Shown: positions 36,532 through 45,574, counted from the stretch's first letter. The stretch: 64,000 bases of DNA from Sphingobacterium oryzagri (GCF_028736175.1 NZ_CP117880.1:1178001-1242000), one strand, 5' to 3'. Made by a program: numbers and translations. Notes: generated by a model from the letters alone, not told the origin.

Positions 36532-37507
36532 CTATCCTATCAGTGCCCATCTTTTGGCACTGCTGTTTCAGTTGGATGGCAAACAGCTTCAGGATCAGTA
36601 CAAAAACCATTTAAGCGACTTTCATGATTGGGATCAGAAACTTCATGCAGAAGACTGGACGGTATTTACAGGAAACATATCCGAACGACTCAGTATCGAC
36701 GAGACCAGTTTCAGCAATGGTGAACTGTATACGATCGTAAGCAGCAAGACTGCCAAGGGAAAGAAAGGAACCATCCTGGCCACGATTAAAGGAACAAAAG
36801 CAGAAGATATCATCGCGGTATTGGAGCGTATTCCGCTTAAGCTGAGGAACAAAGTCCGGGAAGTAACAATGGATATGGCTCCCAATATGGCCAAGGCTAT
36901 CCGCAGGTGTTTTATGAATGCCCGAAGGGTCATTGACAGATTTCATGTGCAGAAACTTGTTTACGATGCTGTTCAGGAACTTCGTATAAAGTATCGTTGG
37001 GAAGTGTTGGATGAGGAAAGTAAACAGATCGCCAGCGCACGTAAAAAAGGTATTCTCTATGATCCTGAAGTACTACCTAATGGTGATACAATCAAACAGT
37101 TGCTGGCAAGATCAAGATATTTGTTATTCAAGCATCCTTCCAATTGGACTGTAAGTCAAAAGCACCGCGCAGAGCTTTTATTTCTGCGATTTCCCTTGTT
37201 AAAAAAGGCATACGGTCTTGGGGTGGCACTAGGGGACATCTTTAACAAATGCAAGGATAAGCAGCTGGCTTTTACCAAGCTTGGCCTATGGCACAATCAA
37301 GTAGAAAATTCTGGTATACCATCTTTTGAGAGTGTTGCCCGATCGATAGCTGCACACCATACCGATATACTCCACTATTTCGACAACAGAAGTACCAATG
37401 CTTCAGCGGAGTCTTTTAATGCCAAATTAAAGGCATTTAGGAGTCTATTTCGTGGCGTAAGGGATACACCATTTTTTCTGTACAGGGTGATGAAATTATA
37501 TGCTTAA
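36524..37507 (+). CDS. ISAon1/ISL3-type DDE transposase
   Basis: The product is 327 residues from TTG 36524. DDE-type features of the ISL3 group are visible: SIDETSFSNGELYTIVSSK (first Asp), VTMDMAPNMAKAIRRC with NARRVIDRFHVQK (second Asp), and the C-terminal STNASAESFNAKLKAFRSLF with the acidic residue. The frame is +1 relative to the upstream frame and has a stop at 36512, so any fusion must shift between about 36515 and 36531. It ends 8 bp before the right TIR. Confidence 0.82.
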   Translation: MDNYPISAHLLALLFQLDGKQLQDQYKNHLSDFHDWDQKLHAEDWTVFTGNISERLSIDETSFSNGELYTIVSSKTAKGKKGTILATIKGTKAEDIIAVLERIPLKLRNKVREVTMDMAPNMAKAIRRCFMNARRVIDRFHVQKLVYDAVQELRIKYRWEVLDEESKQIASARKKGILYDPEVLPNGDTIKQLLARSRYLLFKHPSNWTVSQKHRAELLFLRFPLLKKAYGLGVALGDIFNKCKDKQLAFTKLGLWHNQVENSGIPSFESVARSIAAHHTDILHYFDNRSTNASAESFNAKLKAFRSLFRGVRDTPFFLYRVMKLYA

Positions 37508-37599
37508 AATTATCTCTCCCCAAGAATTCAGCTTGATCCGTTTTTTTATTTTTTCCGAAGCAGAATCCTGTAAACAATATCAATAAATATGTGAGCAAT

Positions 37600-37638
37600 T
37601 AGGTGAGTGAATTTTAGCGTATGAAATCTACTCACCTA
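37600..37638. repeat. inverted repeat upstream of the island integrase
   Basis: TAGGTGAGT (37600-37608) and ACTCACCTA (37630-37638) are perfect complements with a 21-nt spacer, about 140 bp before the integrase start. This could be an integrase or excisionase arm site; the role is inferred from position. Confidence 0.4.
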
Positions 37639-37778
37639 GCAATGCGATAAGCAGCGTAATAATATGACGCAGAGAATGGAACGAGGTTATTAAGTTTTGT
37701 CTTTTACCTAGTTCCACGATTAGCTTTCTGTACTGCGAAGAACCGTCAATAGATTTTGTCATTTAAAACAGAATATAT

Positions 37779-39009
37779 ATGGACATTAAAAATTTGAACA
37801 CTTTCGGAATCCACTTTATTATCCGAAGTCCCAAAAATCAGAAAGGCAAACTAGCAACAGTTTACGCAAGGATATCTGTCAACGACCGACGTGCTGAGAT
37901 TTCCCTAAAGAAAAAAATATCCCCAGATCAGTGGAGCGATTTAAAAGGTCGAGCGAAGGGCAGGAGCGAGGAAGTAGTAAAGCTTAACAACCATATTGAT
38001 TGTATGCGTATATTGATAGCGGAAGCCTATCACTCGTTGATTGAAAAAGGTAAGGTGGTAACCGTTGAAGCTATCAAAAATTCCATTAGTGGTAAGGATG
38101 AGAGTTTGATGAGTCTCTGTGGCCTAATTGAATATCACAACAGCGAATGTGCCGACAGTTTAGCCCAAGGTACAATGAAAAACTATTACACCACGCAACG
38201 ATACGTGAAGAGCTTTCTGAAAAGCCACTATAACGGAGATATAGCACTTTCTGAACTCACTTATAAATTCATCATTGATTTCGAACGCTATTTACACCGT
38301 TTTCAACCGCTCGATCATCACAAAAAGCTGGGAAACAATGGTGTGATGAAGCATATGGAGCGCTTGCGTAAAATGGTGAATTTGGCTGCTAGGTTTGATT
38401 GGATCGATAAAGATCCATTTTCGAAGTACAAGCTTCATTATAAAAAAGTAGAACGCGGATATCTTACGCAAGATGAACTAAGCAAAATACAGTTCAAAGA
38501 CTTTTGTGTTGAACGTCTGCAGTCCGTTAAGGATATATTCATCTTTTGCTGTTACACTGCTTGCTTATGTGGATATGCTTAACCTCACTGCTGCTAATGT
38601 TATCAAAGGAGTTGATGGCGGTTACTGGTTGAATACGCAACGTAAAAAAACCGATACCGTGGTAAAAGTTCCGCTTCTCCCACATGCCTTAGCTCTGATT
38701 GAAAAATATCGAACGCACCCCAAAGCGTCCAATGAACGGCGTGTATTCCCAGTAATATCCAATCAACGTATGAACGGTTATCTAAAAGAGATTGCTGATA
38801 TATGCGGGATTACAAAGAACTTGACTTTCCATCTTGCTAGGCATACATTTGCGACTACTATAACACTGAGTAACGGCGTTCCGATAGAATCAGTTAGTAG
38901 TATGTTGGGACATACCAGTATAAGAACTACACAAATTTATGCAAAAGTCGTGGAGGAAAAGCTAAGTAAGGACATGTTTGATTTAAGGAATAAGATGCAG
39001 ATCATATAA
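37779..39009 (+). pseudogene. tyrosine-recombinase integrase of the island, frameshifted
   Basis: Two overlapping frames together give one phage-integrase-family protein of about 410 residues. The first (37779-38582) has the Arm-DNA-bind domain (NTFGIHFIIRSPKNQKGKL) and the SAM-like core-binding domain, ending FIFCCYTACLCGYA. The second continues as LAYVDMLNLTAANVIKGVDG with the catalytic HLARHTFATT and GHTSIRTTQIYAKV (nucleophile Tyr). Compared with the intact integrase at 55197 (CCYTGLSYADV), two bases are missing after the ACT codon near 38560, in the GG-codon before CTT. It lies next to attL, as island integrases do. The break should inactivate it unless bypassed. Confidence 0.82.
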
Positions 39010-39219
39010 ATCTTTTGACGTTACTGCAGGCCGTGTAATTTGTCCATAGTTACATCAAAGTTAATTACTTACAAATCTTCTCTTCGTAATTTAGAGAACA
39101 GAACGTGACGCAGTCGGAGTTAATAAATGGAATTACCAACAAAATAAACGTTGCAGTCTAACACAATTTTTCAGATAGGCGGCTCGTATGCGTAATTTTT
39201 TGGAATATGTCTTTTACTA

Positions 39220-39381
39220 GTGTTCTTTTTCGCAGTTATTTTAAGCGTCCAGTTTTGGTGTTCCAATAATAATCTTCGTGATAGTGAAAGCAAGACCCGA
39301 ATGGTTCGACTTATACAACCAACAATGGGGGGAGATGTTGATGTTATTGAAAGTGATTTTCTTATAAGTGGTAAACGATAG
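39220..39381 (+). CDS. possible small membrane-anchored ORF or gene remnant
   Basis: In the 39010-39770 gap a frame from GTG 39220 encodes 53 residues. A hydrophobic start (FFFAVILSVQFWC) is followed by a polar tail ending DVIESDFLISGKR. A stop lies eight codons upstream, so no longer version exists. No relatives are recognised. It may be the tail of a decayed gene. The rest of this 760-bp AT-rich gap shows only the candidate -7 box at 39691. Confidence 0.25.
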   Translation: MFFFAVILSVQFWCSNNNLRDSESKTRMVRLIQPTMGGDVDVIESDFLISGKR

Positions 39382-39690
39382 GTAAAACGAGAAAAAGAGG
39401 TTGATTGTGATCAGAAAAGCAGAAAATAAAAAATGACTAAGAAATAAAGTTTAAAATTTCGGTTTCGTTTGCTATACAAGTCTTTAATCTATGAAGTATT
39501 TATTCGGTTTTGTCGATTTTATAAGTCCGATAAAAACTGTATTAGGATTGTTTTTAATAATAAATATATATCATAGTTTTTTGTAATTGTGTTATTGAAA
39601 TTGAAGCTGATTTATAATAATGCAATAGGTATTGATAAAAAATGGTCAATACATGTTAATTTCTGGTTTTAAATGGATTCCCTGTTGAAT

Positions 39691-39698
39691 TATCTTTG
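39691..39698 (+). promoter_or_regulatory. candidate -7 box of the NVEALA locus
   Basis: TATCTTTG matches TAnnTTTG and lies 73 nt before the transglutaminase-like gene, the first gene of the locus. No clear -33 TTG is seen at 18-21 nt. Confidence 0.4.
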
Positions 39699-39770
39699 TT
39701 AGTGTAGCGTTGCATGTATTCGCCCGCTATGATGCTTTTAAAAGTAAGCTAACTTAAATTAACACAAAAA

Positions 39771-41336
39771 ATGAAATATAGGATATTCTCTTCTGCCTCT
39801 TGTTTTCGATGCTTTGTAATTGTTTCGCTCCTATTCCATTTTCAATCATGTGTTGTCAAACCGAAGTCATCAATCGACTGGGGAATGCTTGAAAATCATT
39901 ACCGTAGTAAAGAAGATTCCACGAAATTGCGTGCAGTTCAATTTTTGAAAGAAAATATAGGCGATCATTATTCTACTTTGATTACACTGGAGAGAAATGG
40001 CGATGAACCCATTCCTGTGGTGGGTGAGAATGCGATCCATTTATCAAAAGAATATATAAAATCTAAAATTGATGAGGGCTGGCAAGTGAAGAAGCATAGT
40101 CGGGCAGATAGTTTAATAATCTCGACTAGACGAATTATAAATGAAATTGATTACGCATATGAAGCGTGGATCAATAGCCCATGGTATGAGGACACACCTG
40201 AAAGTGTCTTTTTGGAATATCTGCTGCCATACAAAATTGCAAATGAATTTCCTGATGTTTGGCGATCGGAAATGAATGTAACGCTCAAAAGTCATATTCC
40301 TAAGCCCAATAAATTATTTAGCTATTCCAACGAGAAAAAGAAGTTTATGTGGGACTATAAGAAGAGATATGTTAGAAAGCAAACTGAAAAATACTATAAA
40401 TACGACGAGGAAATCATGACACTTAGTGACTATCCTTCTTTTTCAGAAATAAAAATATTTGGGTCGGGGATATGTTTCGCAGGTAGCGCGACCGTCACGC
40501 TAATGATGAGATCTATTGGGATTCCAGCGGCTATTGATTTTATACCATACTGGGGAAGTATAAATGGAAGTCATGCGATAGATGTGCATTGGGATCCCAT
40601 TGTTAAGAAGTTGGTTAAAGACAAACCTTTTGATATACCAGTGGCCAAAATATTTCGGAAAGTATACGGCAGAACAAGAATTCGTGAAGACATTGGGAGT
40701 GTCTTAACCAATTTAGATAGTTTTCCAATTTCTTATTTAAAAGATGAAAACGTACTAGATGTCACGACAGATCATGTCAAGACCGTAGATGTAATTCACG
40801 CAATGCCTGAAAAAAGTAGTAGCAAATTGGCCTATATATGTGTATACTCATATGGGCAATGGAAGCCAATCTTTTTTGGTAAAGTTGACAATGGCAGAGT
40901 AACGTTTGATGATATGGGAACGAATATTCTTTATCGAATAGCCTTGATCGACAAAAAAAATCAACTGAATTTTATTTCAAGACCTTTTCACTTGACAGAA
41001 GATGGACGGAAAATTTTTCCTACGCAGCGTGCAGGTACCATGAATCTTTCGGTAAATCGAATAAATCATGGAGAGCAGGCAACGGTAAAGAAAGGACGTA
41101 AGTATGCGCTATATTATGTTTCGAACACTGGAACAGAAATTAAGATTGATACTAAAACAAGTCAAGATACGACTGAATTAGTTTTTAGAGATGTGCCTTG
41201 CGCGGATTTTTATGTATTGAGAGAAATGGGAGCGAGAATCGATTATTCCAGATATTTTAAATACGAAAAAAAGAACCAAAACTGGATGGTTGCTTCTCAA
41301 GATCTTAACTATCAAGCTTGGATAGATATAGAGTAA
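39771..41336 (+). CDS. transglutaminase-like lipoprotein
   Basis: This 521-residue protein has a signal ending LLFHFQSC, a lipobox-like site. The middle of the protein shows a transglutaminase/protease-like core: GSGICFAGSATVTLMMRSIG (candidate Cys) and GSINGSHAIDVHWD (candidate His and Asp). A beta-rich C-terminal region follows (about 330-521). Such domains can act as cysteine peptidases or cross-linking transferases. It is the first gene of the AT-rich NVEALA locus, 267 bp before the peptide genes. That gap holds only the peptide-gene promoter candidate. A role in maturing or attaching the peptides is inference. Confidence 0.72.
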   Translation: MKYRIFSSASCFRCFVIVSLLFHFQSCVVKPKSSIDWGMLENHYRSKEDSTKLRAVQFLKENIGDHYSTLITLERNGDEPIPVVGENAIHLSKEYIKSKIDEGWQVKKHSRADSLIISTRRIINEIDYAYEAWINSPWYEDTPESVFLEYLLPYKIANEFPDVWRSEMNVTLKSHIPKPNKLFSYSNEKKKFMWDYKKRYVRKQTEKYYKYDEEIMTLSDYPSFSEIKIFGSGICFAGSATVTLMMRSIGIPAAIDFIPYWGSINGSHAIDVHWDPIVKKLVKDKPFDIPVAKIFRKVYGRTRIREDIGSVLTNLDSFPISYLKDENVLDVTTDHVKTVDVIHAMPEKSSSKLAYICVYSYGQWKPIFFGKVDNGRVTFDDMGTNILYRIALIDKKNQLNFISRPFHLTEDGRKIFPTQRAGTMNLSVNRINHGEQATVKKGRKYALYYVSNTGTEIKIDTKTSQDTTELVFRDVPCADFYVLREMGARIDYSRYFKYEKKNQNWMVASQDLNYQAWIDIE

Positions 41337-41539
41337 GATAAGTGTCCAAGAATAGGTAGGTTGACGAAGTGCTTGGGACTGTGAAAGGTCGTAGATGAAA
41401 CACCTAAGTCGTAGGTTAAATAAATGCTGTTTACAATTTGTGCAATGATTCTTTAGCGGTGAAGCTATCTAATGGAGATAACATTATTTTGTCGAAAATG
41501 GGAGACGCACGATTTCGATAAACACTTTATCTATAAAAA

Positions 41540-41567
41540 TTGATGTATACATAATTAACTATATTGG
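41540..41567 (+). promoter_or_regulatory. candidate promoter of the NVEALA peptide genes
   Basis: TTG (41540-41542), a 17-nt spacer and TATATTGG (41560-41567) differ from the consensus by one base. The first peptide ATG is 36 nt downstream, so the peptides can be expressed apart from the upstream gene. Confidence 0.35.
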
Positions 41568-41603
41568 ATTGCAAACCGGTAGAAACTAAATTAAAATCAA
41601 ATC

Positions 41604-41849
41604 ATGTTTAAAAAAACAACACTTTCAAAGCTAGCCAAGGGCAGCTTTGCTGCTGCGGCTCTAATCGCTGGAGCATACAGCTTTTCTAACGAAGGTTCAA
41701 CCACTTCATCAGCTAGCTTAACTTCTTTTATAAAAGATGCTAACGCATCTTCGGAGGGACTACTCATTGGATGTGCCAAAGATGGCGGTTCATGTCAAGT
41801 TCATGTTGTGGGTCAAGGCCCTATGACTTTGTATGGAAAAAAAGACTAA
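41604..41849 (+). CDS. NVEALA-family secreted peptide precursor 1
   Basis: This 81-residue protein has a basic, then hydrophobic leader (MFKKTTLSKLAKGSFAAAAL). A Ser/Thr-rich linker follows, then the NVEALA-type junction SFIKDANASSEGLLIGC. ANA at 46-48 is a good signal-peptidase-I-like AxA site. The remaining tail of about 33 residues has two cysteines, Cys57 and Cys64 (CAKDGGSC). The second peptide, 29 bp downstream, shares this C-x6-C core. NVEALA proteins are a Bacteroidota-only family of short exported peptides without proven function; a signalling or antagonistic role is conjecture. Confidence 0.85.
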   Translation: MFKKTTLSKLAKGSFAAAALIAGAYSFSNEGSTTSSASLTSFIKDANASSEGLLIGCAKDGGSCQVHVVGQGPMTLYGKKD

Positions 41850-41878
41850 TTTTTTTGTAACCTTAAATTATCATTTAA

Positions 41879-42112
41879 ATGAAAATTTCATTGAAAAAAA
41901 CGCTAGGTTTTTGTGCTGCTGCACTTTTAGCGGGAGCGATCTATCTGCCAAATGCTGGCAAAACTGTGAATTCATCGGATTTGGGTTCTTTCACTAAAAT
42001 TGCTGATGCCAACGCCGAAGGAATTCTCTTTGGCTGTCCGAAAATTGGAGGCAAATGCAATGTTAGAACCGCTAGCGGCGGATCAGGAGTTATTACTGGC
42101 GTTCAGCCATAA
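41879..42112 (+). CDS. NVEALA-family secreted peptide precursor 2
   Basis: This 77-residue paralogue of the preceding peptide has leader MKISLKKTLGFCAAALLAGA and junction FTKIADANAEGILFGC. ANA lies at 44-46, and the two-cysteine core is CPKIGGKC (Cys53, Cys60). The shared pattern after the junction is E-G-[LI]-L-[IF]-G-C-[AP]-K-x-G-G-x-C-[QN]-V. The tail beyond it is Gly/Ser-rich and differs from peptide 1. Conserved core plus divergent tail suggests duplicated precursors with variable ends. It is followed by a hairpin that may limit read-through into the downstream genes. Confidence 0.85.
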   Translation: MKISLKKTLGFCAAALLAGAIYLPNAGKTVNSSDLGSFTKIADANAEGILFGCPKIGGKCNVRTASGGSGVITGVQP

Positions 42113-42119
42113 TTTTTTT

Positions 42120-42145
42120 GCAGGGCGGAACTCACTTCGCCCTGC
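42120..42145 (+). terminator. hairpin between the peptide genes and BF3164 gene
   Basis: GCAGGGCG (42120-42127) pairs perfectly with CGCCCTGC (42138-42145), followed by an imperfect T-rich stretch (TACTTTAATCTTT). A leaky terminator here would let the peptides be made in excess over the export genes. Confidence 0.5.
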
Positions 42146-42172
42146 TACTTTAATCTTTAAAAGATACTTAGA

Positions 42173-43300
42173 ATGGTTAAATCCAGTTTCATTTTATTTT
42201 GTAGCATAGCTGCTTTACTTTATTTTGCAGGCTGTGTAAAAAAGGAACAAAAAACACCTTTAAAAGAATTTGAAAAATTGCCGATTGAGGAAATAGTCGG
42301 TAAACAGATTATATTGAATTCTGACACAATTCTAAACAGACCATTATCGCTTATAGTTCAGGATTCTGTAGCCATTTTTTATGATAATTCTCAGCTATCA
42401 GGATTGACGATGTTAAATCTGAATGATGGTAGTTTAATTAGACGATTTGCGGAATTGGGAGATAAGGCAACAGAGTTTAATACAAATGCATTGACTATAG
42501 ATCTCAATTATGCTAGAGATAATGAGTTTGTTGTTTATCAGAATAATGTCCCACGAAGAATCTTTACTTTTAATATTGACAGTATTATTGCAAGAGGAGA
42601 TTACCGGCCGGCATATCTGATGGAATTTCCTAAAGAGTTATCATTGAATGAAGTGAAATTTCTTTCAGAATCGAAATATTTAGGTATTCCTTCATTTATA
42701 GCCGGAAATCAACATCAGTTTGCTTTTTTTAATAGCCAAAAGTCTCAAGTTACAACAGCTTTACGTTTGCCCGATCCAGCTGATGACTACAGTAAGAAAT
42801 TTTTTTCTGATTCAACGTACTATGCCTGGTTGTTAAATGTTCTTGGTGGCGAACTCAAACAGAGGCCTCATCATCCAATGGAATTTGCATATTTTTCTTA
42901 CTATAATGGACTAGCTAGGGTTTTCGAAGTTTCGGAGAATGGGGAGATTACTTTAATAAGTGAAAAATTTAATGGTTATCCAAAATTTGAGGTACTAGTT
43001 AGCGGTGAAATATCGAAGAGCAAAGTTGATAATGATGCAGTGGTTAGTAGCATTAATATTGCTACTTCGAAAGATCGTATTTATGCTCTGTACAGCGGAA
43101 AGAAAAGTGGTTTGGAAAACTCCCATTTAGGAAGTATGGTACTTGAGTATGATTGGGAACTAAACCCAATTAGAATATTGAAACTGAATCGTGAGTGTTA
43201 CAATTTAACCATTGACCGAAATAACCCAAACTTACTGTATGTATTAACAGGCCCTAGTAATGCAGATGTGTTTTATTACGATTTGACAGTTATAAAATAA
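42173..43300 (+). CDS. BF3164-family lipoprotein (TolB-like six-bladed propeller)
   Basis: This 375-residue lipoprotein has a signal ending LLYFAGC. Its sequence fits the BF3164/TolB-like family of Bacteroidota: GLTMLNLNDGSLIRRFAELG, RIFTFNIDSIIARGDY and VLEYDWELNPIRILKLN. In other genomes this family often lies beside NVEALA peptides, as I recall, and the same is seen here. It may be a surface or periplasmic binding partner of the peptides. Its last base is the first base of the next gene (overlap at 43300), so the two are translationally coupled. Confidence 0.82.
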   Translation: MVKSSFILFCSIAALLYFAGCVKKEQKTPLKEFEKLPIEEIVGKQIILNSDTILNRPLSLIVQDSVAIFYDNSQLSGLTMLNLNDGSLIRRFAELGDKATEFNTNALTIDLNYARDNEFVVYQNNVPRRIFTFNIDSIIARGDYRPAYLMEFPKELSLNEVKFLSESKYLGIPSFIAGNQHQFAFFNSQKSQVTTALRLPDPADDYSKKFFSDSTYYAWLLNVLGGELKQRPHHPMEFAYFSYYNGLARVFEVSENGEITLISEKFNGYPKFEVLVSGEISKSKVDNDAVVSSINIATSKDRIYALYSGKKSGLENSHLGSMVLEYDWELNPIRILKLNRECYNLTIDRNNPNLLYVLTGPSNADVFYYDLTVIK

Positions 43301-43728
43301 TGAAAAGGATATTTTTAGTGATAACTATTACAGCAGCTTTCTTCAGCTTCGGTTGCGAAAATCACCATTCTAGTAATACCTATTTTTTACAATCAAAAGA
43401 AAATTCGGTACCCCGAGCTAAAGTGGATTTTTTAAATGAGGGAAGGTTTAATTTCGGCCGTCTTAGCGTGGGAGATACTTTAGCCTATGCCTTTAAAATT
43501 AGAAATATTGGAGAGGTTCCTCTGATCATAAATGCTGCAGATCCTTCCTGTGGCTGTACGATCGCTTCTTTTGCAAAAAAGCCGATCTTGCCTACACTTT
43601 CAGATTCAATTGTGATCAGATTTGTGCCAACAATTGATCAAAAGGGGTTAATACATAAAACAATTACTATCGATTCAAATGCGGACACTTCTCCCAATTT
43701 ACTAGTACTACATGGCGAAGTTATCTAA
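43300..43728 (+). CDS. DUF1573 lipoprotein
   Basis: This 142-residue protein has a signal ending FFSFGC. The single Ig-like DUF1573 domain has FNFGRLSVGDTLAYAFKIRN and the hallmark DPSCGCT. These small beta-sandwich proteins are common in Bacteroidota envelopes and are thought to bind proteins or help assembly; no defined activity is known to me. Here it is fused by overlap to the BF3164 gene, so the two lipoproteins probably act together. Confidence 0.88.
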   Translation: MKRIFLVITITAAFFSFGCENHHSSNTYFLQSKENSVPRAKVDFLNEGRFNFGRLSVGDTLAYAFKIRNIGEVPLIINAADPSCGCTIASFAKKPILPTLSDSIVIRFVPTIDQKGLIHKTITIDSNADTSPNLLVLHGEVI

Positions 43729-43765
43729 TCGAGTATAGTGCTTAAACAAAATTGCTTTCAAAATT

Positions 43766-45574
43766 ATGCTTCAGCGAACTCATCTTGCGGACAAATGTCT
43801 TTTAATAGCTGTAATGGCACTTTTTATCATCGTTCCCAATATCTATTCTCTTGATATTTACAATGGAATTGTATCCGAAAAGATATTTGTGTTTATCTTC
43901 CTAACAGCGATATTACTTCCTCTTTCATTATTAAGGGTAAGTAGATGTTCTGTAATAGAAGTAAATACATTTGATGTTTTAGCTTTTTTGATTGTCCTAG
44001 GAGTACTCTTTAATAAAGTACTTAGAATCGATAGTTCTGAGTCGAATTTGGAAATACTTGAATTGTTAACGCTACTTATTTGCTATTTCGTTCTTCGAAT
44101 GATGAATGGAATAGCGGGATATAATTATATTCATGTTGCGATAGTAATAGCTGCTCTGCTTCAATGTTATATGGGGATAGCCCAATACAGAGGAGCAATG
44201 CAATCATTGAATTCATATGCTTCTGCTACAGGCTCTTTTTTCAACAGTGGGCCATACGCAGGATTTTTGATTGCGAGTACACCTTTTTCTATTCTCGTCG
44301 CCTTCAAAGGCATGACAAAAAATACCTTGTTTGAAAATACATGGAAAAGATACATTGCGTTGGGGATTTGTTATCTACTGCTTTTTTGTATACTTCTAAT
44401 TGTTCCCAGTTTGGGGTCGCGTGCTTCGCTCATAGGATTGATTGCAATTTTTGCATTAATTTATAGAAACGATATCAAAACTTACTTTTTCGAAGGCAAA
44501 TACAAAAAAATAATTTTGTGTTTGGCATTAGCGTTGGGCGTACTTTCTTTTTCCGCCGTTCTTTATTTTAAAAGTGGTTCTACCGTCGGAAGAGCGATGA
44601 TTTTAAAAAACTCTTTCAATATGTTTTTGGATAGTCCCGTCTGGGGCGTGGGTTTGGGGGAATTCAAAAATAATTACATGCTTTATCAAGCTGAGGGGTT
44701 TAGTAGAGAAAGTTTGCTCAACTCGAAAGAAAGTGCTGATAATGTTGTTTACGCATTTAATGACCCGCTTCAGTTTATCGTTGAAAATGGAATTATTATC
44801 GGATTTGTTGTCCTTTTTTGGATACTCGGTATATTAAAAAACAACGATCATTCTGATTTTTTTGTACTGGTTTCTTTTCTGGGGGCTATCACTATCTTGG
44901 TCTTTTCACTTTTTTCCTACGTGTCTGATATCTTACCGCTTAAGCTACTTCTTTTGTTTTATTTGACTTCTTTAATAAACGTTAAAAGTCAATTAAAATG
45001 GATGATAGATATTTGCAAAGTAAAAAAGATAATTGTTCCATTCACCGCAATTCTAATTGTTGGTACGGGAACATTATTATATTTTACTGTTTTATATCGA
45101 CAGACTTTTAAGGTTTGGGAAGCAGCAAAGAAAAAGTATCAGTATGGATTTTACGCTGAGGCGGCCGCTAATTATAAAATGTTATTATCTGACCTTGATG
45201 AAAATCCTAGGTTTCTGACAGAGTACGGTAAATGTGCATATTTTTTAAAAGATTATGATCTTTCTGTGCAACTATTGGAGAAAGCTAGGAGTTATACTTC
45301 CAATACGGTAATTGAAACTTCCCTAGGTGATGTTTACAAGGCGTTGAAAAGGTACTCAGAAGCTGAACAATGCTATTTATTAGCGCTAAAGATGAGGCCT
45401 CACAGCTTCTATAATGCTTACCTGTTGCTTGACTTAAGCCAATCAATTGGTGACGTGAAAAAATCTAAGAAATATGCTAGTATTATTCTTGATACGCCTG
45501 TAAAGATATCCTCACCGGCGGTCAAAGAGATTCGAAATCGAGCTATATCAATAATTGACACTAAAAATAATTAG
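43766..45574 (+). CDS. O-antigen-ligase-like (Wzy_C) membrane protein with TPR tail
   Basis: This 602-residue protein has ten or more hydrophobic segments in residues 1-430. A Wzy_C/WaaL-type region lies between, with SATGSFFNSGPYAGFLIAST and a periplasmic loop GVGLGEFKNNYMLYQAEGFS. A C-terminal TPR region spans about 445-600 (AAKKKYQYGFYAEAAANYKM; YKALKRYSEAEQCYLLALKM). Wzy_C proteins transfer undecaprenyl-linked glycans to lipid A or, in the PglL subgroup, to proteins. No other polysaccharide gene is nearby, so a glycan transfer role on a component of this locus is an attractive inference. Confidence 0.78.
   Translation: MLQRTHLADKCLLIAVMALFIIVPNIYSLDIYNGIVSEKIFVFIFLTAILLPLSLLRVSRCSVIEVNTFDVLAFLIVLGVLFNKVLRIDSSESNLEILELLTLLICYFVLRMMNGIAGYNYIHVAIVIAALLQCYMGIAQYRGAMQSLNSYASATGSFFNSGPYAGFLIASTPFSILVAFKGMTKNTLFENTWKRYIALGICYLLLFCILLIVPSLGSRASLIGLIAIFALIYRNDIKTYFFEGKYKKIILCLALALGVLSFSAVLYFKSGSTVGRAMILKNSFNMFLDSPVWGVGLGEFKNNYMLYQAEGFSRESLLNSKESADNVVYAFNDPLQFIVENGIIIGFVVLFWILGILKNNDHSDFFVLVSFLGAITILVFSLFSYVSDILPLKLLLLFYLTSLINVKSQLKWMIDICKVKKIIVPFTAILIVGTGTLLYFTVLYRQTFKVWEAAKKKYQYGFYAEAAANYKMLLSDLDENPRFLTEYGKCAYFLKDYDLSVQLLEKARSYTSNTVIETSLGDVYKALKRYSEAEQCYLLALKMRPHSFYNAYLLLDLSQSIGDVKKSKKYASIILDTPVKISSPAVKEIRNRAISIIDTKNN

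Larger units (their letters stand above)
36111..37539 (+). mobile_element. ISAon1/ISL3-type insertion sequence with TIRs and 8-bp target duplication
   Basis: A 1429-bp element is bounded by perfect 24-bp inverted repeats (36111-36134 beginning GGATCAAGCTGAATTC, and 37516-37539). It is flanked on both sides by GTTTTTTT (36103-36110 and 37540-37547), an 8-bp target duplication typical of ISL3-like elements. It carries two consecutive transposase frames. It inserted in the T-run of a terminator-like hairpin (CCCGC...GCGGG, about 36079-36103) between attL and the island integrase. Element ends look intact. Confidence 0.9.
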
